DNA of 48,056 nucleotides. It comes from Flavobacteriia bacterium. GTDB lineage: Bacteria; Bacteroidota; Bacteroidia; Flavobacteriales_D; Crocinitomicaceae. The stretch lies in NCBI GenBank assembly GCA_947458955.1, contig CANGZT010000005.1:1-48056 (forward strand), read 5' to 3'. The notes under the pieces are model-generated. The model saw only the letters and a list, made by a program, of their open reading frames with translations. It made no database searches and had not been told where the DNA came from. The position numbers and the translations under genes were made by a program. Below, in pieces: positions 35,437 through 43,954 of the stretch (positions are counted from its first letter, which is position 1; each line of letters opens with the position of its first letter).

Positions 35437-36099
35437 CATACAAGCTTTAATAAAGGTATAAATTAGAGGGTGAGGTATTTCTCTTGTTGATGAAATTTGT
35501 GGTGAAAAACCACAAGCAAGGTAAAAGTTTCTATTTGTTAAACTTATCACTTCAACCTCTTCGAATTCATTGTAAGCTTCAATATTGATAAATTCATCTA
35601 CAAGATAAGTCAGTACCTTTGGATAAAGACTGTAACGAGATGAAGTAAGTTCTTGTGTGTTGTGATTGGTATATAGTTGAATAAGTTCTTTGGAATGGGG
35701 TACAATGTTAATCTCTTCAAACTGTTGCCCTTCCACTAAATTATCAGAAATAAGTTTTTCTCCTTTCAGATTTAGATTATTTCTTGCAATCAATACATCA
35801 ATCAACGTTTTATAACCGTCTCCTGTGATGAAAATGGGTTGTGGTTGTTGTATGAGAAAATCGATGATACCACCAAGAAAAAAATCGTTTTTATAGGGCC
35901 CTGGAGCAACCCAAATACCATCATAAATTTTTAATTGATTAGTAGATAGTTGGCTTGCTTCTTGGAGTTTAATCCAGTAATAACTTATTTCTACTTCTAA
36001 AAAATAACTAGCATGATCTATTGCTAAATTCGTAGCATGGTGTGAATTATACGTAAAGTTGTAATCACCAATAATTGCTATTTTGATGCTACGGCTCAT
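35413..36099 (-). CDS. CTP synthase C-terminal (class I amidotransferase)-like protein lacking the catalytic cysteine
   Basis: 228 residues from the ATG at 36099 (a TTG codon precedes it). It resembles the stand-alone proteins named CTP synthase C-terminal region-related: IKIAIIGDYNFTYNSHHATN at the start, YDGIWVAPGPYKN (about 59-71) and PHPLIYTFIKAC near the end. In the normal family a GTCxGFQ nucleophile elbow follows; here the aligned stretch reads ITGDGYKTLID (about 90-101), with Gly in place of Cys. It therefore cannot hydrolyse glutamine by the usual mechanism. It directly follows a lipoprotein gene (3-nt gap) and overlaps rnhA tail to tail by 24 bp. Family identity is from recollection. 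Confidence 0.75.
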   Translation of the reverse strand: MSRSIKIAIIGDYNFTYNSHHATNLAIDHASYFLEVEISYYWIKLQEASQLSTNQLKIYDGIWVAPGPYKNDFFLGGIIDFLIQQPQPIFITGDGYKTLIDVLIARNNLNLKGEKLISDNLVEGQQFEEINIVPHSKELIQLYTNHNTQELTSSRYSLYPKVLTYLVDEFINIEAYNEFEEVEVISLTNRNFYLACGFSPQISSTREIPHPLIYTFIKACMLQKGITL

Positions 36100-36102
36100 C
36101 AA

Positions 36103-36735
36103 TTATCTTGTAAACCAACCTTTAAATTCAGCGTTTTTTATTTCAATAGAATCTTTTATTGTGTCTAAGTTTTCAATATAAGTTCTATAAACTTTACAAT
36201 TAAATCTGCAAATAAATTTTGAGTAATCGTTATTCACATCTGACTCTTGCTTTACTCCAATAAACTGAACACTATTTCCTCTTGTTAACGAATCACTCAA
36301 CCAAATTCTACCTAATTTATCTTTGTATTGAACTTCGAAACCATAAGAACCGCTTTTAGAATATCTTGGTTTCGTATTTTGATTCATAAATTCACTGAAC
36401 AATTTCATTGTTGGATTTTCAGTTAAGTTGTAGTCCCAAAGAACACTTCCTAGACCAATTCGTACTGAACCCTTAATAGATTCAGATTTCATTTCTGCAT
36501 AATACACAGCTTTAGATGCTTGTCCTGTCCCCTGAACTGTAGTTTTAGTAATCGTTGGAAAACAATCATAATCATCCACGTTTTGAACCCATTTGATATT
36601 CGTTCCGTTTATGTCTCCTTTGAAATATGCAGTTAAATCTACTTTTTGTGTTGGTGCTGGTATAATTTCTGGTTTAATACAACCAACAATTAATAAAGCA
36701 AAAGGCAAGAACCATAAATAACCAAGTTTACGCAT
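36103..36735 (-). CDS. Predicted lipoprotein of unknown function
   Basis: 210 residues with a lipoprotein leader (RKLGYLWFLPFALLIVGCIK; lipidated Cys19). The mature part is beta-rich (LTAYFKGDINGTNIKWVQNV, YGFEVQYKDKLGRIWLSDSL) with two cysteines near CRFNC that may pair. No family recognised. It is followed after 3 nt by the amidotransferase-like gene, so the two share a transcript. A TATCTTTG element lies upstream at 36777-36770 (leftward), about 35 nt before the ATG. Confidence 0.75.
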   Translation of the reverse strand: MRKLGYLWFLPFALLIVGCIKPEIIPAPTQKVDLTAYFKGDINGTNIKWVQNVDDYDCFPTITKTTVQGTGQASKAVYYAEMKSESIKGSVRIGLGSVLWDYNLTENPTMKLFSEFMNQNTKPRYSKSGSYGFEVQYKDKLGRIWLSDSLTRGNSVQFIGVKQESDVNNDYSKFICRFNCKVYRTYIENLDTIKDSIEIKNAEFKGWFTR

Positions 36736-36829
36736 AGGATGAACTTATTTGTTAGTACGTTTATTCTTTCAAAGATATAAAAAACACTTTAATTTTTAGT
36801 ATAATACGGAAATATTCACAAATAGTTGT

Positions 36830-37150
36830 CTATGCGCTAATTTTTTTTGCTTGATTAATTTCGATCACTTCCTCAAACTCGAAAGTATCTAATTCGATCG
36901 AGGTTCCTTCCATCGTATATAAAGTTGCACTATCATTGATTTTAGTTTCTCTAAAATAGGAGTAAACATCAATAAACTGAGTAAGTTGTTGAATTTTCCC
37001 AACCAGTTTATTTAGTTGTGAGAAATTAATTACCAATTCATTCTGGTAGCTTAATTCGTTTACCTTTATTGTACATTTGATTGTAACTTCATTTACATTT
37101 GATTGAAATTCTATTTTTTCAATCATAATTTTTTTGAGTAGTGTTTTCAT
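36830..37150 (-). CDS. Small cytoplasmic protein of unknown function
   Basis: 106 residues, no signal peptide. Two beta-rich stretches (VNEVTIKCTIKVNELSYQNE) flank a helix FSQLNKLVGKIQQLTQFI, and the C-terminal part is acidic (SIELDTFEFEEVIEINQ). No family recognised. A second start (Met9) at 37126 is possible. It is separated from the lipoprotein gene by about 95 nt and divergent from the aminopeptidase gene; a perfect inverted repeat lies between the two starts. Confidence 0.6.
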   Translation of the reverse strand: MKTLLKKIMIEKIEFQSNVNEVTIKCTIKVNELSYQNELVINFSQLNKLVGKIQQLTQFIDVYSYFRETKINDSATLYTMEGTSIELDTFEFEEVIEINQAKKISA

Positions 37151-37188
37151 GGTTTCTAAAATTTACACTACAAAGTTCATGTAAGATC

Positions 37189-37207
37189 AACGTAATCTAG
37201 TTACGTT
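37189..37207. promoter_or_regulatory. Inverted repeat in divergent intergenic region
   Basis: AACGTAA-TCTAG-TTACGTT: perfect 7-bp arms, 5-nt centre, between the small gene (start 37150) and the aminopeptidase gene (promoter at 37263). Possible operator controlling one or both genes. Confidence 0.4.
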
Positions 37208-37262
37208 CTAAAAATAGTCCTCTAATTTTTTTGAAAATTAGTATTAAATCGCAAGACAAAAC

Positions 37263-37270
37263 TATTTTTG
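37263..37270 (+). promoter_or_regulatory. Putative -7 element of the Xaa-Pro aminopeptidase gene
   Basis: TATTTTTG fits TAnnTTTG. It overlaps the in-frame TTG at 37268, so that codon cannot be the start; the ATG at 37289 is. Confidence 0.5.
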
Positions 37271-37288
37271 CAATTCAAACGAATTATT

Positions 37289-38581
37289 ATGAAATACGAA
37301 TCACTTCCTAAACAATTATTTATAAAAAATAGAGCCAAATTTACAGCTAAAATGAGACCTAATACCTTAGCTGTGTTCAATTCTAATGACATTTTCCCGA
37401 TAAGTGCAGATAGTACGATGCCTTTCCAACAGCACAGAGATATCTTTTATCTATCCGGTGTAGATCAAGAGGAGTCGATTTTGGTAATTTTTCCAGATGC
37501 TAAAAATGAAGCTCATAGAGAAATTTTATTTTTGAAAGAAACAAATGAAACTATTGCAATTTGGGAGGGTGAAAAATTAAATAAAATACAAGCTTTCGAA
37601 TTATCTGGGATAAAGACAGTTTACTGGCTACAACAATTTCAAGTGATTTTTAATCAATTGATGTCTGAAGCCGAAGGAATTTATTTTAATACAAACGAAC
37701 ATTTGCGCGCAGTAACAGAGGTAGAAACGCGTGAAGATCGTTTCATCAAAAAATGTAAATCTGATTACCCTGCTCACACCGTTTATAAAAGTGCGCCAAT
37801 TTTGCACGCGATTCGATCCATAAAAGAAGAGGAAGAATTGAAATTGATGCAAAAAGCGTGTGATATCACTAAAAAAGGGATTGAACGATTATTGAAATTT
37901 ATTAAGCCAGGAGTATGGGAATACGAAATTGAAGCTGAATTGGCACATGAATTTTTGATAAATCGTTCGAAAGGGTTTGCTTACACTCCTATCATTGCTT
38001 CTGGTAAAAATGCTTGTGTACTTCATTATATTGAAAACAACAAACAGTGTAAAGATGGAGATTTAATCTTGCTTGATGTAGGTGCTGAATATGCTAATTA
38101 TGCTTCTGATTTAACCCGTTGTTTACCTGTAAATGGACGTTTTACAGAGCGTCAGAAAGAAGTTTATAATGCAGTACTTCATGTTAAAAATGAGGCGCAA
38201 AAATTATTAGTACCTGGAACGATTATTCCTGAATACCATAAGGAAGTTGGTAGAATTATGGAAAGTGAATTGATTAAATTGAAATTGATTGACTCTAAAG
38301 ATATTAAAAATCAAAATCCGGATTGGCCTGCGTATAAAAAGTATTTTATGCATGGTACATCTCACTTCCTAGGCTTGGATACACATGATGTTGGATTATT
38401 CAATGAACCGATTCAAGCTGGGATGGTATTTACTTGTGAACCTGGAATCTATATTCCTGAGGAAGGAATTGGAATTCGAATCGAGGATGATTTAGTGGTT
38501 ACAAATGATGGAAAACCTTTCAACCTAATGGCGAATATTCCAATCGAAGTGGATCATATCGAAGCATTAATGAACGTCTAA
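37289..38581 (+). CDS. Xaa-Pro aminopeptidase (M24B family)
   Basis: 430 residues from the ATG at 37289. Two-domain aminopeptidase P: N-terminal creatinase-like domain (about 1-165) and a C-terminal pita-bread metallopeptidase domain. Dinuclear metal ligands are visible: both aspartates in LLDVGAEYANYASDLTRC, His in MHGTSHFLGLDTHDVG, and glutamates in FTCEPGIYIPEEG and GIRIEDDLVV. It removes the N-terminal residue preceding proline and is expected in the cytoplasm. The alpha/beta hydrolase gene follows after 4 nt. Confidence 0.93.
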   Translation: MKYESLPKQLFIKNRAKFTAKMRPNTLAVFNSNDIFPISADSTMPFQQHRDIFYLSGVDQEESILVIFPDAKNEAHREILFLKETNETIAIWEGEKLNKIQAFELSGIKTVYWLQQFQVIFNQLMSEAEGIYFNTNEHLRAVTEVETREDRFIKKCKSDYPAHTVYKSAPILHAIRSIKEEEELKLMQKACDITKKGIERLLKFIKPGVWEYEIEAELAHEFLINRSKGFAYTPIIASGKNACVLHYIENNKQCKDGDLILLDVGAEYANYASDLTRCLPVNGRFTERQKEVYNAVLHVKNEAQKLLVPGTIIPEYHKEVGRIMESELIKLKLIDSKDIKNQNPDWPAYKKYFMHGTSHFLGLDTHDVGLFNEPIQAGMVFTCEPGIYIPEEGIGIRIEDDLVVTNDGKPFNLMANIPIEVDHIEALMNV

Positions 38582-38585
38582 TAAA

Positions 38586-39323
38586 ATGCTATATCATAAA
38601 ATAGAAGGAGAAGGAAAAACCTTCGTTTTTTTACATGGATTCCTGGAGTCGTCTACAATGTGGAAGTATTTAAATTTAAGTGCTTTAAATGCTAAAAAAA
38701 TTATGATTGATTTACCAGGACATGGAAAAAGTAATGACGTATTACCTACTTCTCCTTCTATTCTTTACATGGCTGAAAAAGTGAATCAAATTTTACTATT
38801 AAACCCTGAGGAAGAGTTCATTGTAGTTGGCCATTCGATGGGGGGATATGTAGCTTTAGAATTAGCTAAAATAAATACCTCCGTTTCTAATGTGATTTTA
38901 CTGAATTCTAATTTTTGGCAAGACAGTATTGAAAAACAAAAGGATAGAAATCGTGTTGCCGAAATTATAAAAAGTGCAAAGGATAAGTTTATACAGGAGG
39001 CTATTCCGAATTTATTCTCATATCCTGAAAATTACCAAGAACAAATTAACGAAATCATTCAAGAAGCGAAATCGTTTACAGTAGAAGGTATATCTTTTGC
39101 AACCAAGGCTATGCGTGATCGTGAGAATAACACATCATGGGTAAATATGTATTCAAATAAAGTGCACGTTATTCAAGGAGAATTAGATAAAACAGCACCT
39201 TTAGCGGTGATGCTTGAAAAACTTCCAAAAAAAGTTGAGTTTTCTTTAATACAAAATGTAGGTCATATGACCCACATTGAAGCGTCTAATAAGATTCTTG
39301 AAATTCTAAATTCCTTTAGTTAA
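38586..39323 (+). CDS. Alpha/beta-fold hydrolase
   Basis: 245 residues, cytoplasmic. Catalytic triad recognisable: nucleophile S84 in VGHSMGGYVALE, D201 in QGELDKTAP, H227 in NVGHMTHIE; oxyanion HGFLESSTMW (about 17-26). The general pattern resembles MenH/lactonase-type hydrolases, but no specific substrate can be inferred. Probably in the same transcript as the aminopeptidase; ends 8 bp inside the convergent gene. Confidence 0.88.
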   Translation: MLYHKIEGEGKTFVFLHGFLESSTMWKYLNLSALNAKKIMIDLPGHGKSNDVLPTSPSILYMAEKVNQILLLNPEEEFIVVGHSMGGYVALELAKINTSVSNVILLNSNFWQDSIEKQKDRNRVAEIIKSAKDKFIQEAIPNLFSYPENYQEQINEIIQEAKSFTVEGISFATKAMRDRENNTSWVNMYSNKVHVIQGELDKTAPLAVMLEKLPKKVEFSLIQNVGHMTHIEASNKILEILNSFS

Positions 39324-39894
39324 AATCTTCCATTTCATCAATATTGGCACGTTGTATAAAACTTTTAACAAGTAGTGCAATTTCACTGATCATTGTAGAT
39401 TTTTGATGATCAAAGGATTTGTCTTTCATACCCGATAATATCACTTGAGCTTCCATCAATTGTTCTTCTTCGAAAGGACCTTCAAGGTTTTCAAGAATAG
39501 TTAAACATTCAACCGATTCCATAAAAGTTCCCTCGACAGCAATTCGAACAAAGTAATCAAGATATTCACTGAAGTCTAAGGGTGAATTCCAAATAACAGA
39601 TAAAATTTTACTTCGAATAGGCATAAATTCTTGCTCATCCAAAGCACTAATGAATGTTTCTTTACTGTCTGTATCTTTGATTGTACACAAAAACTCTACT
39701 AGTAGTTGATTTTTTTCATTATGCTCTTCAGTTGGGGTCAAAAGTCTTAAAATTGGGTAAATAACAGTTTCGTTTCCAATTAATTCTAATGCATCTAGAG
39801 CGGTTTGTACTTTTGTTATTGTTGATGATGTTAACTCTTTCAATAACGTATCTATTTTATCTTGTTTCTTTTGATTTCCCTTAACCATGGTCAT
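39316..39894 (-). CDS. HEAT-repeat-like helical protein
   Basis: 192 residues, soluble, built of helical pairs that look like degenerate HEAT/armadillo repeats (TKVQTALDALELIGNETVIY, PILRLLTPTEEHNEKNQLLV, EFLCTIKDTDSKETFISALD, SEYLDYFVRIAVEGTFMESV). Such proteins act as interaction scaffolds; no partner is known. Its start has two candidate ATGs (39894, 39888). Its end overlaps the alpha/beta hydrolase by 8 bp. Confidence 0.7.
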   Translation of the reverse strand: MTMVKGNQKKQDKIDTLLKELTSSTITKVQTALDALELIGNETVIYPILRLLTPTEEHNEKNQLLVEFLCTIKDTDSKETFISALDEQEFMPIRSKILSVIWNSPLDFSEYLDYFVRIAVEGTFMESVECLTILENLEGPFEEEQLMEAQVILSGMKDKSFDHQKSTMISEIALLVKSFIQRANIDEMEDFN

Positions 39895-40010
39895 TTTTTT
39901 TACAAAGGTAATAGAAATTTAACTTTTGTGCTTGTAAAGATTTTGTTTTTCATATATTTGATTTTCAAATATTTGTTTTAACTAATAAAATTTTAATAAG
40001 TTTTAGTACT

Positions 40011-40018
40011 TATTTTTG
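40011..40018 (+). promoter_or_regulatory. Putative -7 element before the small membrane gene
   Basis: TATTTTTG, about 57 nt before the ATG at 40076. It overlaps an in-frame TTG at 40016, which argues against that codon as start. Confidence 0.45.
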
Positions 40019-40075
40019 GCTTTGAAAAGCAACTTTTTTACACTTTTGCAGTATTATGTAAAAAAACGTATTATT

Positions 40076-40522
40076 ATGGTTAGTTCAAAGTTTACAAATC
40101 AGGTTCATATTTCTTCGGAGATAACTGAAAAAATAAGAACAATCTATTTCAATTATTTTGTTTTTGTAGCGGTTATGGGCTTGGGTTTTTTATTTTTTTA
40201 TTTTGGCTTAACTTTAGAACTTATACTTCTATCCATTTTAACTTTTTTAGTTTTTGTATTTATTAGATATGTATATAGTGATTTCGTAGATTTATCTTTA
40301 GTCGGAGAATACATGATTATTAAAAAGTCAGATAAAACTAGCTTGGTAGCTCCCATTAATATGATTAAAAAATGTAAATCTACTCGATTTCTAAATCTTA
40401 TAATAACCACTGTTGAATTTAATTTAGACGGTATTAAACGAAAAGTTTTTTTTGTAAGCACGGATGAGAAAATATCTATGTTTAATACGCATAGAATAGA
40501 GCAATCGTTGAAAGTAGCATAA
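40076..40522 (+). CDS. Small PH-like membrane protein of unknown function
   Basis: 148 residues from the ATG at 40076. Two hydrophobic segments form a hairpin (about 25-65: NYFVFVAVMGLGFLFFYFGL, LILLSILTFLVFVFIRYV), followed by a soluble beta-rich part (EYMIIKKSDKTSLVAPINMI, EFNLDGIKRKVFFVSTDEK) that looks like a small PH-like domain. No family recognised. Its stop codon TAA starts an A-run that is also the T-run at the 3' end of the RNase P RNA on the opposite strand. Confidence 0.6.
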   Translation: MVSSKFTNQVHISSEITEKIRTIYFNYFVFVAVMGLGFLFFYFGLTLELILLSILTFLVFVFIRYVYSDFVDLSLVGEYMIIKKSDKTSLVAPINMIKKCKSTRFLNLIITTVEFNLDGIKRKVFFVSTDEKISMFNTHRIEQSLKVA

Positions 40523-40526
40523 AAAA

Positions 40527-40887
40527 GCAAGCCATAAGCCGGGTTCTGTAACATCCGAAGATGTGCTATCATTTATCTAGTTCTACAATCGCTCATAGAA
40601 TCCATCGACCTACCCTCCGTGTTTGGCGAGCAACCATTCATCAACTTGCATTGAATCCACGGTTTACATGGTCTTTCAGTCCGTAAGGTTTACCTTGCGA
40701 CTTTTGTCACCAAAAGCCCGGTGGGCTCTTACTCCACCTTTTCACCTTTTCCGAAATTACTCTCGGTAGTTTTCCTTTCTGTGGCACTTTCTGTCTCGAC
40801 GAATCGATCCTTCCTGTTAGGAAGTACGGCGCTCTGTACTGCCCGGACTTTCCTCCAATATTTCAGGCGATAGCTTGGCTTGCTTGG
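40527..40887 (-). ncRNA. rnpB: RNase P RNA (bacterial class A)
   Basis: About 360 nt on the minus strand. The 5' part contains the conserved GAGGAAAGTCCGGGC block, and the 3' end carries ACAGAACCCGGCTTATGGC. The ends pair as P1 (GCAAGCC.../...GGCTTGC). It is the catalytic RNA that matures tRNA 5' ends. A -7 element TACTTTTG lies just upstream (40898-40891). The protein-like open frame at 40729-40956 on this strand is a shadow of it. Confidence 0.95.
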
Positions 40888-40890
40888 TAA

Positions 40891-40898
40891 CAAAAGTA
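40891..40898 (-). promoter_or_regulatory. -7 element of the RNase P RNA promoter
   Basis: Leftward TACTTTTG fits TAnnTTTG and lies immediately upstream of the RNA 5' end. A TTG at the expected 19-nt distance is missing. Confidence 0.5.
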
Positions 40899-40999
40899 TA
40901 AAACAAAATGAATTTATGATAAGTTTCTTTGTAATCAAACATTTTAGACTGAGCAAACGTCAAAGAAAAAAGAGATGAATAGAATGATTAGTTATTTTT

Positions 41000-42445
41000 T
41001 TAGTTTAAATATTCATCTATATCTTTTGTAGAATAAGATTTCTTAAGTTTTGAGAATGCAGTAAAAGTAAATTCTTTCGTTTTAAGATTGATTTTTTTAA
41101 ATGCAGTTGATCCAACTGTATATATATGTTTCTTATTTATAATAATTAAAATATTGTTTTCTAAAGGATTAAATCCAAGATTATCTCCCGAATAGTAGGT
41201 AAAAATTTTATTTTTTCCTTTTTCAATAAGAAATATTTTCTGAGGTAGAATACTTGTTCCTTGATTATCAACAAAATTAGCTTTAACGATCAAATCATAA
41301 GGTAGATTGTTGGGACTATCTGAGTTATAAAAACCAAAATTTTTGACCTGAAATGTTCGATATACAACTTCCTCTCCCGTATCTTGTAATCCAAAATTGG
41401 TAAAAGAATCAGATGTAAAACTTCTATAACCTGCAAAAAAATTACGTGATCGTTCTGTTGATTGTTGATAAAGAGCTAACTGTTTAATGATTTTAAAATT
41501 ACGATTGATAATTTCCATTTTTTTTGAATTGTATTTGTTGTGGATTTCATTGAATTTTTCGAGTGTTTGTTCATAGTTTATCGAATCTAAAACTGGATAG
41601 GCAAGTACTTCGTATCTTTTATTCAAACCAATAAAAGCGAATTTATATTCATTCTTATATTTTGTTTTCGTTATATCAACGTCATACCAATCTTCATTTG
41701 TTTTAGTGGAATCGAAATTTATATTTCGTGGAGAAACTTCAAATTGTAAATTCTTATATTCTTGTAATTCAGGGAAACTTCCTTTTGGAATTTCGATATC
41801 AAATTGAGCTCTTTTGGGATTGAGTATCTTGGGAATGATCTTATCTATTTCTTTACTTTTTCCATTTGCTAAATCTATGGGAGGTTTTATTTGAGTAGGT
41901 ATATCTTTTCCTTTAGAAATCCATTTTCCTGCATTGTCCTTTAGATAATATTGATTGAATTTTGTCTTACGTGAATCTGAAGAAGCTAATTTCACTTGGA
42001 TAGGGGAATCGCCATTAATCAGTAAAGAAGTTTTTTCTGCTTCAGCCTCAATCTCAAACATACCAGCAGATTCAAAATGGTATTTAGTACCTGCAGAGTC
42101 AAAGTCCATCGGAATACCAGCCAATATTGTTTCGCTTACTTTATGAAATTCTCGATATTTTAACGTTATAGGTCCGTGAACACTATTTTTCTTTTCATCC
42201 AAAAAGGTTCCTTTTTTGATTTCTATCAAGGAACCTGAGTCAAAAACAAGTGTAGTATCTCTATCATTGTTAATGACAAATGATTTTAAAGGATTTTCCT
42301 TAGTTGTTAGTTTGTCGTTTTTATTAGGTGTTTTTTTTGTTGATTTATCAATCAACGCATTATAACCAAGAAAACCAACGGTTCCTAATACAATAGTTGA
42401 AACTATTTTTAGGATTATTTTTTTTGATGCAGGGACTACTTTCAT
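41000..42445 (-). CDS. Membrane-anchored beta-rich envelope protein of unknown function
   Basis: 481 residues. One N-terminal hydrophobic anchor (KKIILKIVSTIVLGTVGFLG) is followed by a low-complexity linker rich in K, T and N, then a beta-rich extracytoplasmic body. Early part resembles ZU5-like domains seen in Bacteroidota (TLVFDSGSLIEIKKGTFLDE, VHGPITLKYREFHKVSETIL, HFESAGMFEIEAEAE). A helical stretch EKFNEIHNKYNSKKMEIINR lies near 310. I do not recognise a specific function. Monocistronic, with 88 nt to the MFS gene and about 110 nt to rnpB. Confidence 0.7.
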   Translation of the reverse strand: MKVVPASKKIILKIVSTIVLGTVGFLGYNALIDKSTKKTPNKNDKLTTKENPLKSFVINNDRDTTLVFDSGSLIEIKKGTFLDEKKNSVHGPITLKYREFHKVSETILAGIPMDFDSAGTKYHFESAGMFEIEAEAEKTSLLINGDSPIQVKLASSDSRKTKFNQYYLKDNAGKWISKGKDIPTQIKPPIDLANGKSKEIDKIIPKILNPKRAQFDIEIPKGSFPELQEYKNLQFEVSPRNINFDSTKTNEDWYDVDITKTKYKNEYKFAFIGLNKRYEVLAYPVLDSINYEQTLEKFNEIHNKYNSKKMEIINRNFKIIKQLALYQQSTERSRNFFAGYRSFTSDSFTNFGLQDTGEEVVYRTFQVKNFGFYNSDSPNNLPYDLIVKANFVDNQGTSILPQKIFLIEKGKNKIFTYYSGDNLGFNPLENNILIIINKKHIYTVGSTAFKKINLKTKEFTFTAFSKLKKSYSTKDIDEYLN

Positions 42446-42533
42446 AATGATCGAATGAATTTATAAAATAAGAATTATTTCAATAACGCTAACAAACAAT
42501 GGTTTATTACTTGAATTAATGATAAAACCTATT

Positions 42534-43715
42534 TTATTTCAATCTCACAAACAACCACAAACCAAAAATCATCAATAAGGAAGCTAGTGCAAAAACGGCA
42601 CCAGGGTGAAAAGAGTAGATAATAGCAGCACCTAAAGGAACGATGACACGATAAAGTGCTTGCAGACTGTGGTTAGTACCTTGTAATACTCCTTGTTTAC
42701 TTTCATCTACTGAAACCGAAAGGCGCGCATTATACGAAGGATCAAATAAACCCTCTCCAAGAACAATAAATGCAACTGCAGCAGCAATGTATAGTATCGA
42801 TTGGTGAAAGGAACTTAGAAATAACAAACCTAAACCAATACTGAGTCCTATGAGTCCAATACTTCCAACCGTTTGTTCGGTCCACCTTTTTAGCATGATT
42901 GGGAGTAGAATAACGCGTGAAAGTATATCACACATACCCACTAACATAAATACTCCTCCAATGAAATGCGGACCCCAATGAAAAATTTCTTTCAAGAAAA
43001 TACTTGTATTGAATTGCCAAATACCTAATCCTAAATAAAAGAAGGCTCCCATAAAGATTAAATTTTTCGCTTTTTTGAAAACAAAAACTTCCTTGAAATG
43101 AGAAAAAGTATTCATACTTTTTAATGAAATATGATGACTCCTTTTTTCTTTTGAAAGTGATTCTGGTAGAAAAAAGAAGGTGAAAAGCATAGACAAAACT
43201 GTAACTGCCGCTGTGGCATAAAAAGGAAGTGTAATAGAATACGTACCTAAAAATCCTCCAATGGCTGGACCTATCATAAAACCAATACCAATTGCTCCTC
43301 CTAAAATTCCAAACCATTTTCCGCGTTCTTCAGGCGCTGTGCTATCCGATACATAAGCAAATAAAGTACTTTGATTTCCAGCAGTTAATCCATCAATGAT
43401 TCTTCCTAGAAATAAAATCCATAAAGCACCCCCCATACCCAATAACAAATATCCAACTGCGGACCCAAGTAAACTCAAGATTAAAATTGGTTTTCGTCCA
43501 AAACGATCGCTTAGCGCTCCAAAAATAGGCGCAGCAAAAAATTGACATAAAGCAAACACCGAAACCAAGGCGCTCATTGTACCTGCTAACTCTTTGTTTG
43601 TAACATATTCATTCAATAAAAACGGAAACAAGGGTAAAACGATTGTCATTCCCAATGCATTTAGTATGGTAATACAAACAATTAGCCAGAGGTGTTTTTT
43701 GGGGTGTGATTTCAT
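42534..43715 (-). CDS. MFS drug transporter of the TetA type
   Basis: 393 residues from the ATG at 43715 (an upstream in-frame codon would add a stretch that overlaps the leader). Twelve hydrophobic spans with the MFS motif A between TM2 and TM3: GALSDRFGRKPILILSLLGS. The central loop and motifs GRIIDGLTAGNQSTLFAYVS and GILGGAIGIGFMIGPAIGGF place it with the tetracycline/multidrug antiporter group; it probably exports small hydrophobic compounds with proton antiport. Actual resistance cannot be inferred. No regulator gene is adjacent. Confidence 0.9.
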   Translation of the reverse strand: MKSHPKKHLWLIVCITILNALGMTIVLPLFPFLLNEYVTNKELAGTMSALVSVFALCQFFAAPIFGALSDRFGRKPILILSLLGSAVGYLLLGMGGALWILFLGRIIDGLTAGNQSTLFAYVSDSTAPEERGKWFGILGGAIGIGFMIGPAIGGFLGTYSITLPFYATAAVTVLSMLFTFFFLPESLSKEKRSHHISLKSMNTFSHFKEVFVFKKAKNLIFMGAFFYLGLGIWQFNTSIFLKEIFHWGPHFIGGVFMLVGMCDILSRVILLPIMLKRWTEQTVGSIGLIGLSIGLGLLFLSSFHQSILYIAAAVAFIVLGEGLFDPSYNARLSVSVDESKQGVLQGTNHSLQALYRVIVPLGAAIIYSFHPGAVFALASLLMIFGLWLFVRLK

Positions 43716-43756
43716 AATGAACTGAAATTTAAATATTAAAAACCAATTAAAACAAA

Positions 43757-43782
43757 AAAGCCTCACATTTCTGTAAGGCTTT
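43757..43782 (-). terminator. Terminator after the CAU tRNA
   Basis: Minus-strand hairpin aaagcct / aggcttt with 12-nt loop that can pair further, followed by T-run, between the tRNA and the MFS gene. Confidence 0.7.
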
Positions 43783-43806
43783 ATATCAACAGCTATCGGA
43801 CTTATG

Positions 43807-43880
43807 TGGTCCCACCTGGGCTCGAACCAGGGACCACCTGATTATGAGTCAGGTGCTCTAACCAACTGAGCTATAGGACC
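43807..43880 (-). tRNA. tRNA with CAU anticodon, probably tRNA-Met
   Basis: 74 nt cloverleaf: acceptor GGTCCTA/TGGGACC, D-arm GCTCAGTTGGTTAGAGC, anticodon arm CCTGA-CTCATAA-TCAGG, T-arm with GGTTCGAGCC, discriminator A, CCA not encoded. CAU could be elongator Met or, if C34 is lysidine-modified, Ile2; it lacks the initiator features. Met is the default call. Confidence 0.9.
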
Positions 43881-43881
43881 T

Positions 43882-43899
43882 TTTACATTTTTATGTAAA
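43882..43899 (-). other. Hairpin in the leader of the CAU tRNA
   Basis: tttacat-tttt-atgtaaa, immediately upstream of the tRNA 5' end in a leader of about 65-70 nt. May guide 5' maturation by RNase P, or be incidental. Confidence 0.3.
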
Positions 43900-43954
43900 A
43901 TAATTTTCTATAGTTGTTGATTCCTAGTATTCCTTTATGGTGAATTTCGGTGTG

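Noticed and set aside
40729-40956. Open frame of 75 codons on the minus strand
   Set aside because: It overlaps the RNase P RNA, whose conserved blocks explain the sequence.
43716-43766. Upstream start for the MFS transporter
   Set aside because: It would place the start in the terminator region and add residues not seen in MFS proteins; ATG 43715 is better.
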